A program made the position numbers and the translations under genes. A stretch of DNA of 64,000 bases from Lentzea sp. NBRC 102530 (lineage in GTDB: Bacteria > Actinomycetota > Actinomycetes > Mycobacteriales > Pseudonocardiaceae). Shown piece by piece: positions 36,700 to 44,484 of this stretch. Location: the NCBI RefSeq assembly GCF_030269365.1, contig NZ_BSTF01000010.1, positions 248,001-312,000 of the forward strand, read 5' to 3'. The notes below the pieces were generated by a model that saw nothing but the letters and a program-made list of their open reading frames with translations, made no database searches and was not told the DNA's origin. Positions within the stretch are counted from its first letter, which is position 1, and each line of letters starts with the position of its first letter.

Positions 36700-37007
36700 G
36701 CCGACGATCTTAGGCTCGGCGGTTCCCGGCGAACGGCCTGCGGGTGTCGCCGGAACCGCTGCTTCGCGACGACACGATCGAGACCGAGCCCGACACCATC
36801 AGGGCACCCGCCTCTCCACGACGTGACTCCCTGATGCCGGCCTCCGCCGCACCGTCCGTTTGAGACCTCACCGCGGGCGTCACGCAAGTGGGTGACGCCG
36901 ATCCGCACGTCACCCACCGTGTTGCCACCGGGCTCGTCGTGCCCGTACTTCCGCTCTCGACCCGTCCGGCTCTGTCGGACCCCGTCGCTAGCGTCCTTCC
37001 CGAGCGC
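36700..37007. other. 308-bp intergenic region with alternating inverted repeats
   Basis: No convincing gene. A 72-codon minus-strand frame (36710-36928) has Ser/Arg-rich composition and no homologue I recognise. Three related segments can pair in alternative ways: GGCGTCAC at 36876-36883 with GTGACGCC at 36892-36899, or GTGGGTGACG at 36888-36897 with CGTCACCCAC at 36908-36917. The structures are mutually exclusive. No FMN riboswitch core is seen on either strand. The region must contain the promoter for the flavoprotein-rpe-rib operon unless rsmB transcription runs through. Confidence 0.6.
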
Positions 37008-38444
37008 TCAGTTCGGGCGTCGCAGCACCGCGCAGAACATCGCGTCGGTGCCGTGCAGATGGGGCCAGAGCTGGACGTGCGGCCCTTCCCCGAGGTCCGG
37101 AACTCCGGGGAAGAACTCCCTCGTGTCCAGCACCTCGGCCCCGGTCCGCTTCGCGACGTCCGTCACCACCCCGACGGTCTCCGAGAGATGAGGTGAGCAC
37201 ACGACATAAGCCACTACGCCTCCAGGGCGTACCAGCCGCAACGCCTCGGTGAGCAACTCACGTTGCAACTTCGTGAGCGTGCCGACGTCGGCGGGCTGGC
37301 GCCTCCACCGCGCCTCCGGGCGCCTGCGCAGGGCACCGAGACCGGTGCAGGGCGCGTCGACCAGAACTCGGTCGAACGCCCCTTCGACGAAGTCGGTCTC
37401 GCGGCCGTCGGCGACCTCCACGGTCACCGGCAGGCCGGTGGTGATCTTGCGGACGAGCTCCGCGCGGTGGGGTGCCTTCTCGACGGCGATCAGCTCGCCG
37501 CCTTCCAGGCCGACCAGCGCGGCCAGCAGGGCGGCCTTGCCACCGGGGCCGGCACAGAGGTCCAGCCAGCGGTCGTCCGTGCCCTCGATCGGCGCGCGCG
37601 TCAGGGCCAGGGCGCACAGCTGGCTGCCCTCGTCCTGGACGCCTGCCAGGCGTTCCCGGACCGGTTCCAGATCACCGGGGTCGCCCGCGCCGGCTTCCAG
37701 GTGCACGCCGTAAGGCGAGTAGGGCGCCACGTCGCCGCCGACGATCGCGGCGAGCTCGTCGGCGCTCACCTCGCCGGGGCGGGCGACCAGGTGCACGGCC
37801 GGCCGGGCGTCGTCCGCCTCCAGGGCGAGCTTCAACGGTTCCTCACGGCTGCCGAGGGCTTCGGCGAACGCCTGCGCGATCCAGCGCGGGTGGGCGTGCC
37901 CGAAGGCCACGTTGCCGATCGGGTCGGTGTCCGGGTCAGGTGCGAGTTCGTCGATCCAGGCGGCCTCGTCCTGCTCGGCCACGCGGCGCAGCACCGCGTT
38001 GACGAAGCCCGCGACACCGGACCCGAGCTCACCGCGCACGAGGTCGACGGTCGAGGCGACGGCGGCGTGGGACGGGATGCGGGTGCGCAGCAGCTGGTAC
38101 GTGCCCAGCCGCAACGCGTCGAGCGCCGAGCCGTCCACTTCGGACAGAGGGCGGTCGGAGCACGCCTCGATGACGGCGTCGAGCAGGCCCTGTGCTCGTG
38201 CCGAGCCGTAGGTGAGTTCGGTGGCCAGTGCCGCGTCACGGCCGGTGATGCGACGGTCGCGGAGCATCTGCGGCAGCACCAGGTTCGCGTACGCGTCACG
38301 CTGCCGCACGGCGCGCAGGGTTTCCAGCGCGGCGAGGCGGGCCGGGTCCTCCACGGGTGGCCGGGAGGGGCCGGTGCGCCGCTTCGGCGGGTGCGGCCTG
38401 CGCGGGCGGGAAGGCTTGGAGGCGCCTCGGGCGTGGTCGGTCAT
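37008..38444 (-). CDS. rsmB: 16S rRNA m5C967 methyltransferase (RsmB/Fmu/Sun)
   Basis: A 478-aa SAM-dependent methyltransferase. The N-terminal NusB-like helical domain (ALETLRAVRQRDAYANLVLPQ) is followed by the Rossmann domain with SAM motif WLDLCAGPGGKAALLAAL, catalytic region VLVDAPCTGLGALRRRPEARW and the second Cys in AYVVCSPHLSET. The usual second motif is TCSxxxxE; here it is VCSPHLSE, which keeps the Cys. It lies downstream of fmt as in most bacteria, with a 139-bp gap. Confidence 0.95.
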   Translation of the reverse strand: MTDHARGASKPSRPRRPHPPKRRTGPSRPPVEDPARLAALETLRAVRQRDAYANLVLPQMLRDRRITGRDAALATELTYGSARAQGLLDAVIEACSDRPLSEVDGSALDALRLGTYQLLRTRIPSHAAVASTVDLVRGELGSGVAGFVNAVLRRVAEQDEAAWIDELAPDPDTDPIGNVAFGHAHPRWIAQAFAEALGSREEPLKLALEADDARPAVHLVARPGEVSADELAAIVGGDVAPYSPYGVHLEAGAGDPGDLEPVRERLAGVQDEGSQLCALALTRAPIEGTDDRWLDLCAGPGGKAALLAALVGLEGGELIAVEKAPHRAELVRKITTGLPVTVEVADGRETDFVEGAFDRVLVDAPCTGLGALRRRPEARWRRQPADVGTLTKLQRELLTEALRLVRPGGVVAYVVCSPHLSETVGVVTDVAKRTGAEVLDTREFFPGVPDLGEGPHVQLWPHLHGTDAMFCAVLRRPN

Positions 38445-38499
38445 GCGGTGTGCTCCACTGTCTTGAGCTGCCTCGCGGCGAGGACCACGCTCTCGGACT

Positions 38500-38517
38500 C
38501 CCGTGCGGCCGCACGGG
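38500..38517. repeat. 18-bp perfect palindrome between fmt and rsmB
   Basis: CCCGTGCGGCCGCACGGG reads the same on both strands. It lies within the 139-bp space downstream of fmt and upstream of rsmB on the minus strand. Without a loop it is a poor terminator; a protein-binding site or a remnant repeat is possible. No assignment is made. Confidence 0.5.
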
Positions 38518-38583
38518 TCTCGAGTGCGCGATGCCCGTCCTGCGGCTGGCGGGTGAGGTGTGCTGAGCCGGGCCGGGGGAACG

Positions 38584-39510
38584 TCACGCGATGCGCTCCC
38601 CTGCTTCGATCCGGACGCCGCGCGCCCAGTCGGTGGCGGCCATGCGCTTCTTGCCCTGCGCCTGGACCTCGCCGAGGGCCACGGCGGTGGTCGCGGTGCC
38701 CACGAGCACGCGCTTGCGTTCGACGAGCACCTCGCCGGCGGGCAGCGTCACGTCGGCGACCGGCGTCACGGGGCCGAGCTTGAGCCGCTCGCCGCGGAAC
38801 TCGGCCCACGCGCCGGGTTCCGGCGTCACGGCGCGCGCCAGGCGGTCGACGGCCGCGGCGGGCGTGGTGAAGTCGAGGCGCGCGTCCTCGACGGAGATCT
38901 TCGCGGCGTAGGTGACGCCGTCGGCGGGCTGGTCGACGGCGACCAGGGTGCCGTCCTCGATGCCGTCCACAGTGGACAGCAGCAGGTCGGCGCCCGAGAT
39001 CGACAACCGGGTGAGCAGGTCGCCGGAGGTGTCGCGGTCGCGCACCTTCTCGGTGACGACGCCGAACACCGGGCCCGCGTCGAGTTCCTTGACGATGCGG
39101 AACGTCGAGGCGCCGGTGATGTCGTCGCCGTTGCGCACGGAGGCCTGCACCGGCGCGGCGCCGCGCCACGCGGGCAGCACGGAGAAGTGGAGGTTGACCC
39201 AGCCGAACTTCGGCACGTCCAGCGTGCGCTGGGGAAGGAGGTTGCCGTAGGCGACGACCGGGCAGAGGTCGGGTTCCAGCGCGCGCAGGCGGTCGAGGAA
39301 CTCGGGATCGCCCGCCTTGGCCGGGGTGAGGACCTCGATGCCGTGCTCGTCGGCCAGGGCGGCGACCGGGGAGCGCTCCAGCTTCCGGCCGCGGCCGGAG
39401 GGTGCGTCGGGACGGGTGACCACGGCGACGACGTCGTGGCGGGAGGAGTCGATGAAGGCGCGCAGCGAGGGAAGTGCGACCTCGGGCGTACCGGCGAACA
39501 CGAGTCGCAT
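38584..39510 (-). CDS. fmt: Methionyl-tRNA formyltransferase
   Basis: A 308-aa enzyme formylating initiator Met-tRNA with 10-formyl-tetrahydrofolate. Hallmarks: MRLVFAGTPEVALPSL at the start, the catalytic region GWVNLHFSVLPAWRGAAPV (Asn-His-Ser of the formyltransferase fold), and a C-terminal OB-like domain. It starts 2 bp after the def stop on the minus strand, so the formylating and deformylating enzymes are made together. Confidence 0.97.
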   Translation of the reverse strand: MRLVFAGTPEVALPSLRAFIDSSRHDVVAVVTRPDAPSGRGRKLERSPVAALADEHGIEVLTPAKAGDPEFLDRLRALEPDLCPVVAYGNLLPQRTLDVPKFGWVNLHFSVLPAWRGAAPVQASVRNGDDITGASTFRIVKELDAGPVFGVVTEKVRDRDTSGDLLTRLSISGADLLLSTVDGIEDGTLVAVDQPADGVTYAAKISVEDARLDFTTPAAAVDRLARAVTPEPGAWAEFRGERLKLGPVTPVADVTLPAGEVLVERKRVLVGTATTAVALGEVQAQGKKRMAATDWARGVRIEAGERIA

Positions 39511-39512
39511 GG

Positions 39513-40061
39513 TCAGCTGGACCTGCCGAAGAGTGGGTGCGGGCTCTGCTTCAAGGTGGGCACCGTACCGTCGAACCAGGAGGACTGCCGGATCTCGCGC
39601 ATGGCCTGCTTGCGCGTCTCGGCGTCGAGCCGGTCGAGGAAGAGCACTCCGTCGAGGTGGTCCGACTCGTGCTGGATGCAGCGCGCCAGCGTCTCGGTGC
39701 CTTCGACCTCGACGGGCTCGCCGTGCATGTTCCAGCCCTTGGCCACCACGTGCAGGTGGCGCTTGCAGTCCCACGACATGCCGGGGATGGACAGGCAGCC
39801 CTCGGAGCCGTCCTGCATCTCCTCGCCGACGACGTCCCAGGTGGGGTTCACGAGGTGACCCGCGAAGCCGTCGCAGTGGTAGGTGAACACCCGCAGTCCG
39901 ACACCGAGCTGAGGCGCGGCGAGGCCCGCGCCGCCCGCGTTCTGCATCGTGTCCCACAGGTCCTTGACCAGGGTGCGCAGTTCCTTGTCGAAGTCGGTGA
40001 CCTCGGTGGCCGCGGTGCGCAGCACGGGGTCGCCGAACAGGCGGATGGGTTGGACGGTCAC
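39513..40061 (-). CDS. def: Peptide deformylase
   Basis: A 182-aa metal hydrolase removing the formyl group from new proteins. All three motifs are present: GAGLAAPQLG, EGCLSIPG with the Cys ligand, and QHESDHLDG with both His ligands and the catalytic Glu. The sequence has the C-terminal extension common in actinobacteria. First gene of the def-fmt-rsmB set. Confidence 0.97.
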   Translation of the reverse strand: MTVQPIRLFGDPVLRTAATEVTDFDKELRTLVKDLWDTMQNAGGAGLAAPQLGVGLRVFTYHCDGFAGHLVNPTWDVVGEEMQDGSEGCLSIPGMSWDCKRHLHVVAKGWNMHGEPVEVEGTETLARCIQHESDHLDGVLFLDRLDAETRKQAMREIRQSSWFDGTVPTLKQSPHPLFGRSS

Positions 40062-40107
40062 GCAGTGCTCCTCGTGTGGACTGGGAGTCAGTCTACGAGG
40101 AGCGCGG

Positions 40108-40257
40108 TCAGTGCTCGGACGCGCTGCCGAGGAAGATCACGCCCACGAGCGCCACGACGAAGTGGCCGGTGAAGCGCAGGGCCGTCAGAACGGGGCGGAA
40201 GAGCGCGGCGAGGTCGAAGTGGGTGGCCGGGGCGCTGGTGACAGTGGTCGTCGTCAT
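40108..40257 (-). CDS. Small single-TM protein
   Basis: A 49-aa product starting MTTTTVTSAPATHFDLAALF with one hydrophobic helix (FTGHFVVALVGVIFLG). It lies 46 bp upstream of def on the same strand. Codon composition is compatible with coding, but I recognise no family. Small one-helix proteins of this kind are often missed in annotation. Confidence 0.5.
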   Translation of the reverse strand: MTTTTVTSAPATHFDLAALFRPVLTALRFTGHFVVALVGVIFLGSASEH

Positions 40258-40376
40258 GCCACAACTGTGCCGTTCGCGCAGGTCAGCCCACATCGGCTCG
40301 GGGTATCGAACCCAGGTCAGCCCGAGGTAGGAAGATCGCGTGCAACACTCGGCCGGAAGGTGGACACCTCCAGGTC

Positions 40377-40979
40377 ATGAGGCTGATGCGACCGAGCTGG
40401 GAGGGGGCGGCCGCGGTGCCTGGGGACGCCCCGTCGGACGCCGAACTGTGGGCACGAGGCGACGAGCACGCCTTCGGCGAGCTGTACGACCGGTACGCCG
40501 AGGCGGTGTGGAACCACGCCTACCGGCTGACCGCGTCGTGGGCGACGGCGGAGGACCTGACGTCGGCGACGTTCATGACGGCGTGGCGCCGGCGTGCCCA
40601 GGTGACGCTGGTGCGGGACAGCGCGTTGCCGTGGCTGTTCACCGTCGCCGGCAACCTCGCCCGCTCGGAGTTCCGCCGCAAGGCGAGGTTCACGCGGCTG
40701 CTGCTGCGCGTGCCCCGCGACGACGTGCAGGACGACCACGCCGACGCGATCGTGTCGTCGCTGGACCACGAGTCGCGCCTGAGCGAGGTGCTGCGGGCCG
40801 TGGAACGCCTCCCCCGCGCCGAGCGGGAGGCCGTCGAACTGGTCCTGCTCGGCGAGCTGAGCGCGGCGGAGGCCGCCGAGGCGCTGGGGGTGGCCGAGGT
40901 GAGCGTCCGCTCTCGGCTGTCCCGGGCCCGCAGCCGCCTGCGCAAACTGCTCTCCGACGACACCCTGGAGGTGGAGTGA
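40377..40979 (+). CDS. ECF-type RNA polymerase sigma factor
   Basis: A 200-aa extracytoplasmic-function sigma factor. Region 2 is FGELYDRYAEAVWNHAYRL through AEDLTSATFMTAWRRR, the -10 binding part; region 4 is LSAAEAAEALGVAEVSVRSR with the HTH for the -35 element. ATG 40377 is used; GTG at 40416 (VPGDAPSDAEL) is an alternative. The stop overlaps the ATG of a membrane protein (TGATG), the usual place of an anti-sigma factor. Confidence 0.9.
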   Translation: MRLMRPSWEGAAAVPGDAPSDAELWARGDEHAFGELYDRYAEAVWNHAYRLTASWATAEDLTSATFMTAWRRRAQVTLVRDSALPWLFTVAGNLARSEFRRKARFTRLLLRVPRDDVQDDHADAIVSSLDHESRLSEVLRAVERLPRAEREAVELVLLGELSAAEAAEALGVAEVSVRSRLSRARSRLRKLLSDDTLEVE

Positions 40980-42100
40980 TGAAGATCGACCTGCCACCTC
41001 GGCGCGCGTTGCCCGAGGACGTCAAGGAACGGATGCGCCCGGACGTCGGCCAGGTGCGCGACCGCCGCCTCACGCCACTGGCCGTCGCCGCCGGTGTGGT
41101 GCTGCTCGTGCTGGGCGGCGTCGTCCTCACCCGGCCCACGTCCTACGAGGTCGATCCAGGCCATGAGGCGGTCGTCGCTCCGTCCGAGCGCGACGTCACC
41201 CGCTGCCGCGACGCCCTGCGCGACCCTGCCTGGTCCTCCACTAAGATGGTCGTCTTCGGCCTGCGCAAGGTGCTCATCGGCGCCGACGGCCGGTTCTGCG
41301 AGCTCACGAAGACCAGGGCGACGGTGGCGTCGACGGAGTTCGTGCCGGTCGCCCTGGGAACGGGCCGGATGACCTACCGCACCGGCCAGGTCATCGCCGG
41401 TGTGCCGCCGAAGGGCGCGCGCACGGCCAAGGCGCGCGAGGTGGGGCCCTCGCACAGCCGCGCTTCCAGCGACAGCGTGGTCACCCCGGAGTTCTTCATC
41501 GTCTACTCGCAGGGCTCGATGGGAGCGTCCGAGCTGGTCTTCGACGACACCACCGTCCAGATCCCGAAGTTCTCCGCGTGGTCGGCCGACGGCGAGTCCG
41601 ACAACTACGAGAGCGGTGACGCCAACCCGCGCAGCCGGGTGAACCTCCTCGCCCGGTGCGCCGACAACGCGTTCGCCAACAGCGCTAAGCCGGAGGACCT
41701 GACGGACTGGGAACCGTTGCTGATGACGGATCCGGCCCAGTCGCTGGGCATGCTGGTCGCCCACCGCGGCCACGGCGAGTGGGCGACCTGTTCCCTGGGC
41801 GAGTACACAGGTGCCCTGTCGACGATCCGGACGGCGTACCAGAGCACGAAGTCCACCGCGTACTTCCTGGCCGGCTACCAGGCGGAGAACCAGTTCGTGA
41901 TGGTCGGGCGGACCCAGTACACGGCCAAGACGGCGGAGGTGTCGGACAGCGGTGGTGCGCCGGTGACCACCGAGGTCGCTGACGGCCACTTCATCGTGAC
42001 GCTGCCCTTCGCCGCGGGCACGACGCTCAACCCAGCCACCCTGCGCGTGGTCGCCCGCGACGCGGCGGGCGCGGTCGTCTACGACGGCGGCGTCAAGTAG
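40979..42100 (+). CDS. Membrane protein coupled to ECF sigma factor, candidate anti-sigma
   Basis: A 373-aa protein: cytoplasmic part of about 35 residues, one TM helix (LAVAAGVVLLVLGGVVLT), then about 310 extracytoplasmic residues with Cys at roughly 75, 102, 227 and 269 that could form disulfides. It lacks the HxxxCxxC zinc motif of ZAS anti-sigma factors, and its cytoplasmic part (LPPRRALPEDVKERMRPDVG) is short. By position it should restrain the sigma factor, perhaps through this segment; this is inference. Translation is coupled to the sigma gene. Ends before a shared hairpin. Confidence 0.7.
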   Translation: MKIDLPPRRALPEDVKERMRPDVGQVRDRRLTPLAVAAGVVLLVLGGVVLTRPTSYEVDPGHEAVVAPSERDVTRCRDALRDPAWSSTKMVVFGLRKVLIGADGRFCELTKTRATVASTEFVPVALGTGRMTYRTGQVIAGVPPKGARTAKAREVGPSHSRASSDSVVTPEFFIVYSQGSMGASELVFDDTTVQIPKFSAWSADGESDNYESGDANPRSRVNLLARCADNAFANSAKPEDLTDWEPLLMTDPAQSLGMLVAHRGHGEWATCSLGEYTGALSTIRTAYQSTKSTAYFLAGYQAENQFVMVGRTQYTAKTAEVSDSGGAPVTTEVADGHFIVTLPFAAGTTLNPATLRVVARDAAGAVVYDGGVK

Positions 42101-42113
42101 GGCCGAATGCGGC

Positions 42114-42147
42114 GAGGGCCCGCGCGGCGGTTGCCGTACGGGCCCTC
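42114..42147. terminator. Bidirectional hairpin between anti-sigma candidate and ggt
   Basis: GAGGGCCCG at 42114-42122 pairs perfectly with CGGGCCCTC at 42139-42147 around a 16-base loop. It lies between convergent genes and can serve both strands. Confidence 0.7.
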
Positions 42148-42172
42148 ACCGATCGTGGTGGAACGGTGGTGG

Positions 42173-43948
42173 TTAGCCGACCTTCACGACGCGGGCGGCG
42201 CCTCCGCCGCGGCGGGTCGGTTCGGCGACGGCGCGCCAGCGGCCGTCCTCGGCCCGTTCCACCGCCGTGGCGGCGCCGATCTCGGCGTTCTGGCTGAACC
42301 GGTGGCCGATGGCCTGCAGGCCCGCGGTGGTGGAGGCGGTGATGAACTCCGCCTCGGCCGGGGTGGTGGCCGCGTTGCGCTGGGAGGCGCGCGGGGCCTT
42401 GACGGCGTCGACCAGGGACATCTTGCGGTCCAGGCGGGCGGTCAGGATCTGGGTGACCGTGGTGATGATGGTGGCGCCACCCGGTGAGCCGACGGCGAGC
42501 AGGACCTTGCCGTTCTCGACGACGATCGTCGGGGCCATGGACGAGCGCGGGCGCTTGCCGGGGCCGGGGAGGTTCGGGTGCGGGACGCCGGTGCTCGGGG
42601 CGACGAACTCGAAGTCGGTGAGCTCGTTGTTGAGCAGGAAGCCGCGGCCCGGGACGACGATGCCGCTGCCGCCCTCCGCCTCGATGGTGAGCGTGTAGGC
42701 GACGACGTTGCCCCAGCGGTCGGCGGTCGTGAGGTGGGTGGTGCGTTCGGCGTCTTCGCGCAGGGCGGAGGTGCCGGCGGTGGCCTCACAGGCCTTCGGG
42801 TTGTACGGGTCGGCGGCGGGCTGCGGGGCGGGCAGCACGGCGTCGGGCTTGATCAGGCACGCGCGGCTGTCGGCGAACTTCTGCGACAGCAGGCCCTCGG
42901 TCGGCACGCGGCTGAACTTCGGGTCGCCGACCCAGCGCAGGCGGTCGGCGAAGGAGAGCTTCGTCGACTCGATGAAGCGGTGCAGGTACTCGACGTCGGA
43001 GACCTTCGCCAGGTCGGTCGACTCCAGGATGTTGAGCGCCTCGCCGACGGTCGTGCCGCCGGAGGACGGGGCCGCCATGCCGTAGACGTCGAGGCCGCGG
43101 TAGCGGCTGTGCGTGGGCTCGCGGCGTTCGACCTGGTAGCGGGCGAGGTCGGAGAGCTGCATGTCGCCGGGCCGGACGTTGCGGGTGGAGCCGGGCACGA
43201 CCGGGGGCTTCTGCACGGTCTTCACCAGGTCGCGGCCGACGGCGCCGCCGTAGAGCGAGGCGAGTTCGGTGCGGGCGAGTTCGCGGTAGGTGTCGGCGAG
43301 CTGCGGGTTGCGGAACGTGCTGCCGACCGCGGGCGGCTGGCCGCCGGGCAGGTAGAGGTCACGCGTCGAGGTGAAGTCGGCGAAGCGGGCGGCGTTGTTC
43401 GCGATCTGCGAGTTGAACGTCTGGTCGACGACGAAACCACGCCGTGCCAACGACTCCGCGGGCCCCATCGCCTCGCGCAGGTTCAGCGTGCCCCACTTGC
43501 GCAGCGCCTGCTGCCACGTCTTGGGCGTGCCGGGGACGCCGACGGACTTGCCGCTCGTCATCGCCTCGGCGAACGGCAGGGGCTTGCCGTTCTCGACGAA
43601 CAGCTGGTCGGTCGCGGACCTCGGCGCGGTCTCCCGGCCGTCCAAGGTGGACACCTTGCCGGAGCGGGCGTCGTAGTAGACGAAGAAACCGCCACCGCCG
43701 ATGCCCGCGCTGAACGGGTCGGTGACGCCGAGCGCGGCGGCGGTGGCGACGGCGGCGTCCACGGCGTTGCCACCGCGGCGGAGCACGTCGATGCCGATCT
43801 GGGAGGCGTCCGGGTCGACGCTGGACACCGCGCCTCCCCAGCCGACCTGCTCGGGTACGCGTGGCGCTGGCGAGGACTCCGCCGCTCCCGCCGGGGCGGG
43901 GGCGACCAGGGCTACGGAGAGCGTCAAGGCGGCGACCGTTCGCAACAT
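42173..43948 (-). CDS. ggt: Gamma-glutamyltransferase
   Basis: A 591-aa secreted enzyme that cleaves gamma-glutamyl bonds, as in glutathione or gamma-glutamyl peptides. Sec signal MLRTVAALTLSVALVAPAPA, then the large-subunit start GGNAVDAAVATAAALGVTDP and FSAGIGGGGFFVYYD. The autocleavage site is DAERTTHLTTADRWGN: Thr becomes the catalytic nucleophile of the small subunit. The oxyanion region PSSGGTTVGEALNILES and SPGGATIITT are also present. Actinomycetes use mycothiol rather than glutathione, so the natural substrate is likely another gamma-glutamyl peptide. Divergent from the gene at 44014. Confidence 0.95.
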   Translation of the reverse strand: MLRTVAALTLSVALVAPAPAGAAESSPAPRVPEQVGWGGAVSSVDPDASQIGIDVLRRGGNAVDAAVATAAALGVTDPFSAGIGGGGFFVYYDARSGKVSTLDGRETAPRSATDQLFVENGKPLPFAEAMTSGKSVGVPGTPKTWQQALRKWGTLNLREAMGPAESLARRGFVVDQTFNSQIANNAARFADFTSTRDLYLPGGQPPAVGSTFRNPQLADTYRELARTELASLYGGAVGRDLVKTVQKPPVVPGSTRNVRPGDMQLSDLARYQVERREPTHSRYRGLDVYGMAAPSSGGTTVGEALNILESTDLAKVSDVEYLHRFIESTKLSFADRLRWVGDPKFSRVPTEGLLSQKFADSRACLIKPDAVLPAPQPAADPYNPKACEATAGTSALREDAERTTHLTTADRWGNVVAYTLTIEAEGGSGIVVPGRGFLLNNELTDFEFVAPSTGVPHPNLPGPGKRPRSSMAPTIVVENGKVLLAVGSPGGATIITTVTQILTARLDRKMSLVDAVKAPRASQRNAATTPAEAEFITASTTAGLQAIGHRFSQNAEIGAATAVERAEDGRWRAVAEPTRRGGGAARVVKVG

Positions 43949-44013
43949 GCGGAAACTTCTACTCCGTTGTGACCGGATGGCAACACCCCTTGAGGAAGGC
44001 CTAAGGTGCGGGC

Positions 44014-44481
44014 GTGTCGATCGATCTTGACCAGTTGCGAAACGATTTCACGAACACCCCGCTCGACGAGGCCGACCGCGAGGAGGCGTTGCACCTCCTG
44101 CTGCGCGAACGCCGCGACGGCGACGCCGACCTGCTGCGCCACCTGCTCGCCGAGGAGACCGCCGCGCACCAGGAGGGCTGGGGCGTGCGCGAGGCGCTGG
44201 TGCTGGCCGCCCTGCTGCTCGCCGAGTGCGGCCGCGAGGACGACGTATGGGCGTTGTGGGAGGCCAAGAACGCCTCCTTCGACACCATGGCGGGCCTCGA
44301 CGGGTTCCTGCTGTTCCCGGCGGGCATCGCGGGCACGACGGCGCACGTGATCGCGAACGAGCAGCACGCCGAGCGCAACGACCTCATGACCTACATGAGC
44401 GAGTACCTCGAGTACGAGAAGCTGACCGACGAGGACATCCGCGAGCACATCGCCGGCCTGCGTTCCCACTACGCGAACTGA
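44014..44481 (+). CDS. Conserved hypothetical helical protein
   Basis: A 155-aa acidic, mostly helical soluble protein starting at GTG 44014 (VSIDLDQLRNDFTNTPLDEA). It has no signal, TM segment or metal motif. Two similar helical parts (LLLRERRDGDADLLRHLL, then ALVLAALLLAECGREDDVW) suggest a TPR-like fold. I do not recognise a function. It diverges from ggt and ends 3 bp before the convergent priA stop. Confidence 0.75.
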   Translation: MSIDLDQLRNDFTNTPLDEADREEALHLLLRERRDGDADLLRHLLAEETAAHQEGWGVREALVLAALLLAECGREDDVWALWEAKNASFDTMAGLDGFLLFPAGIAGTTAHVIANEQHAERNDLMTYMSEYLEYEKLTDEDIREHIAGLRSHYAN

Positions 44482-44484
44482 GCG

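Noticed and set aside
36710..36928. Possible 72-aa protein in the gap before the flavoprotein gene
   Set aside because: Ser/Arg-rich, no RBS-supported start, no recognised family; overlaps inverted repeats better seen as structure.
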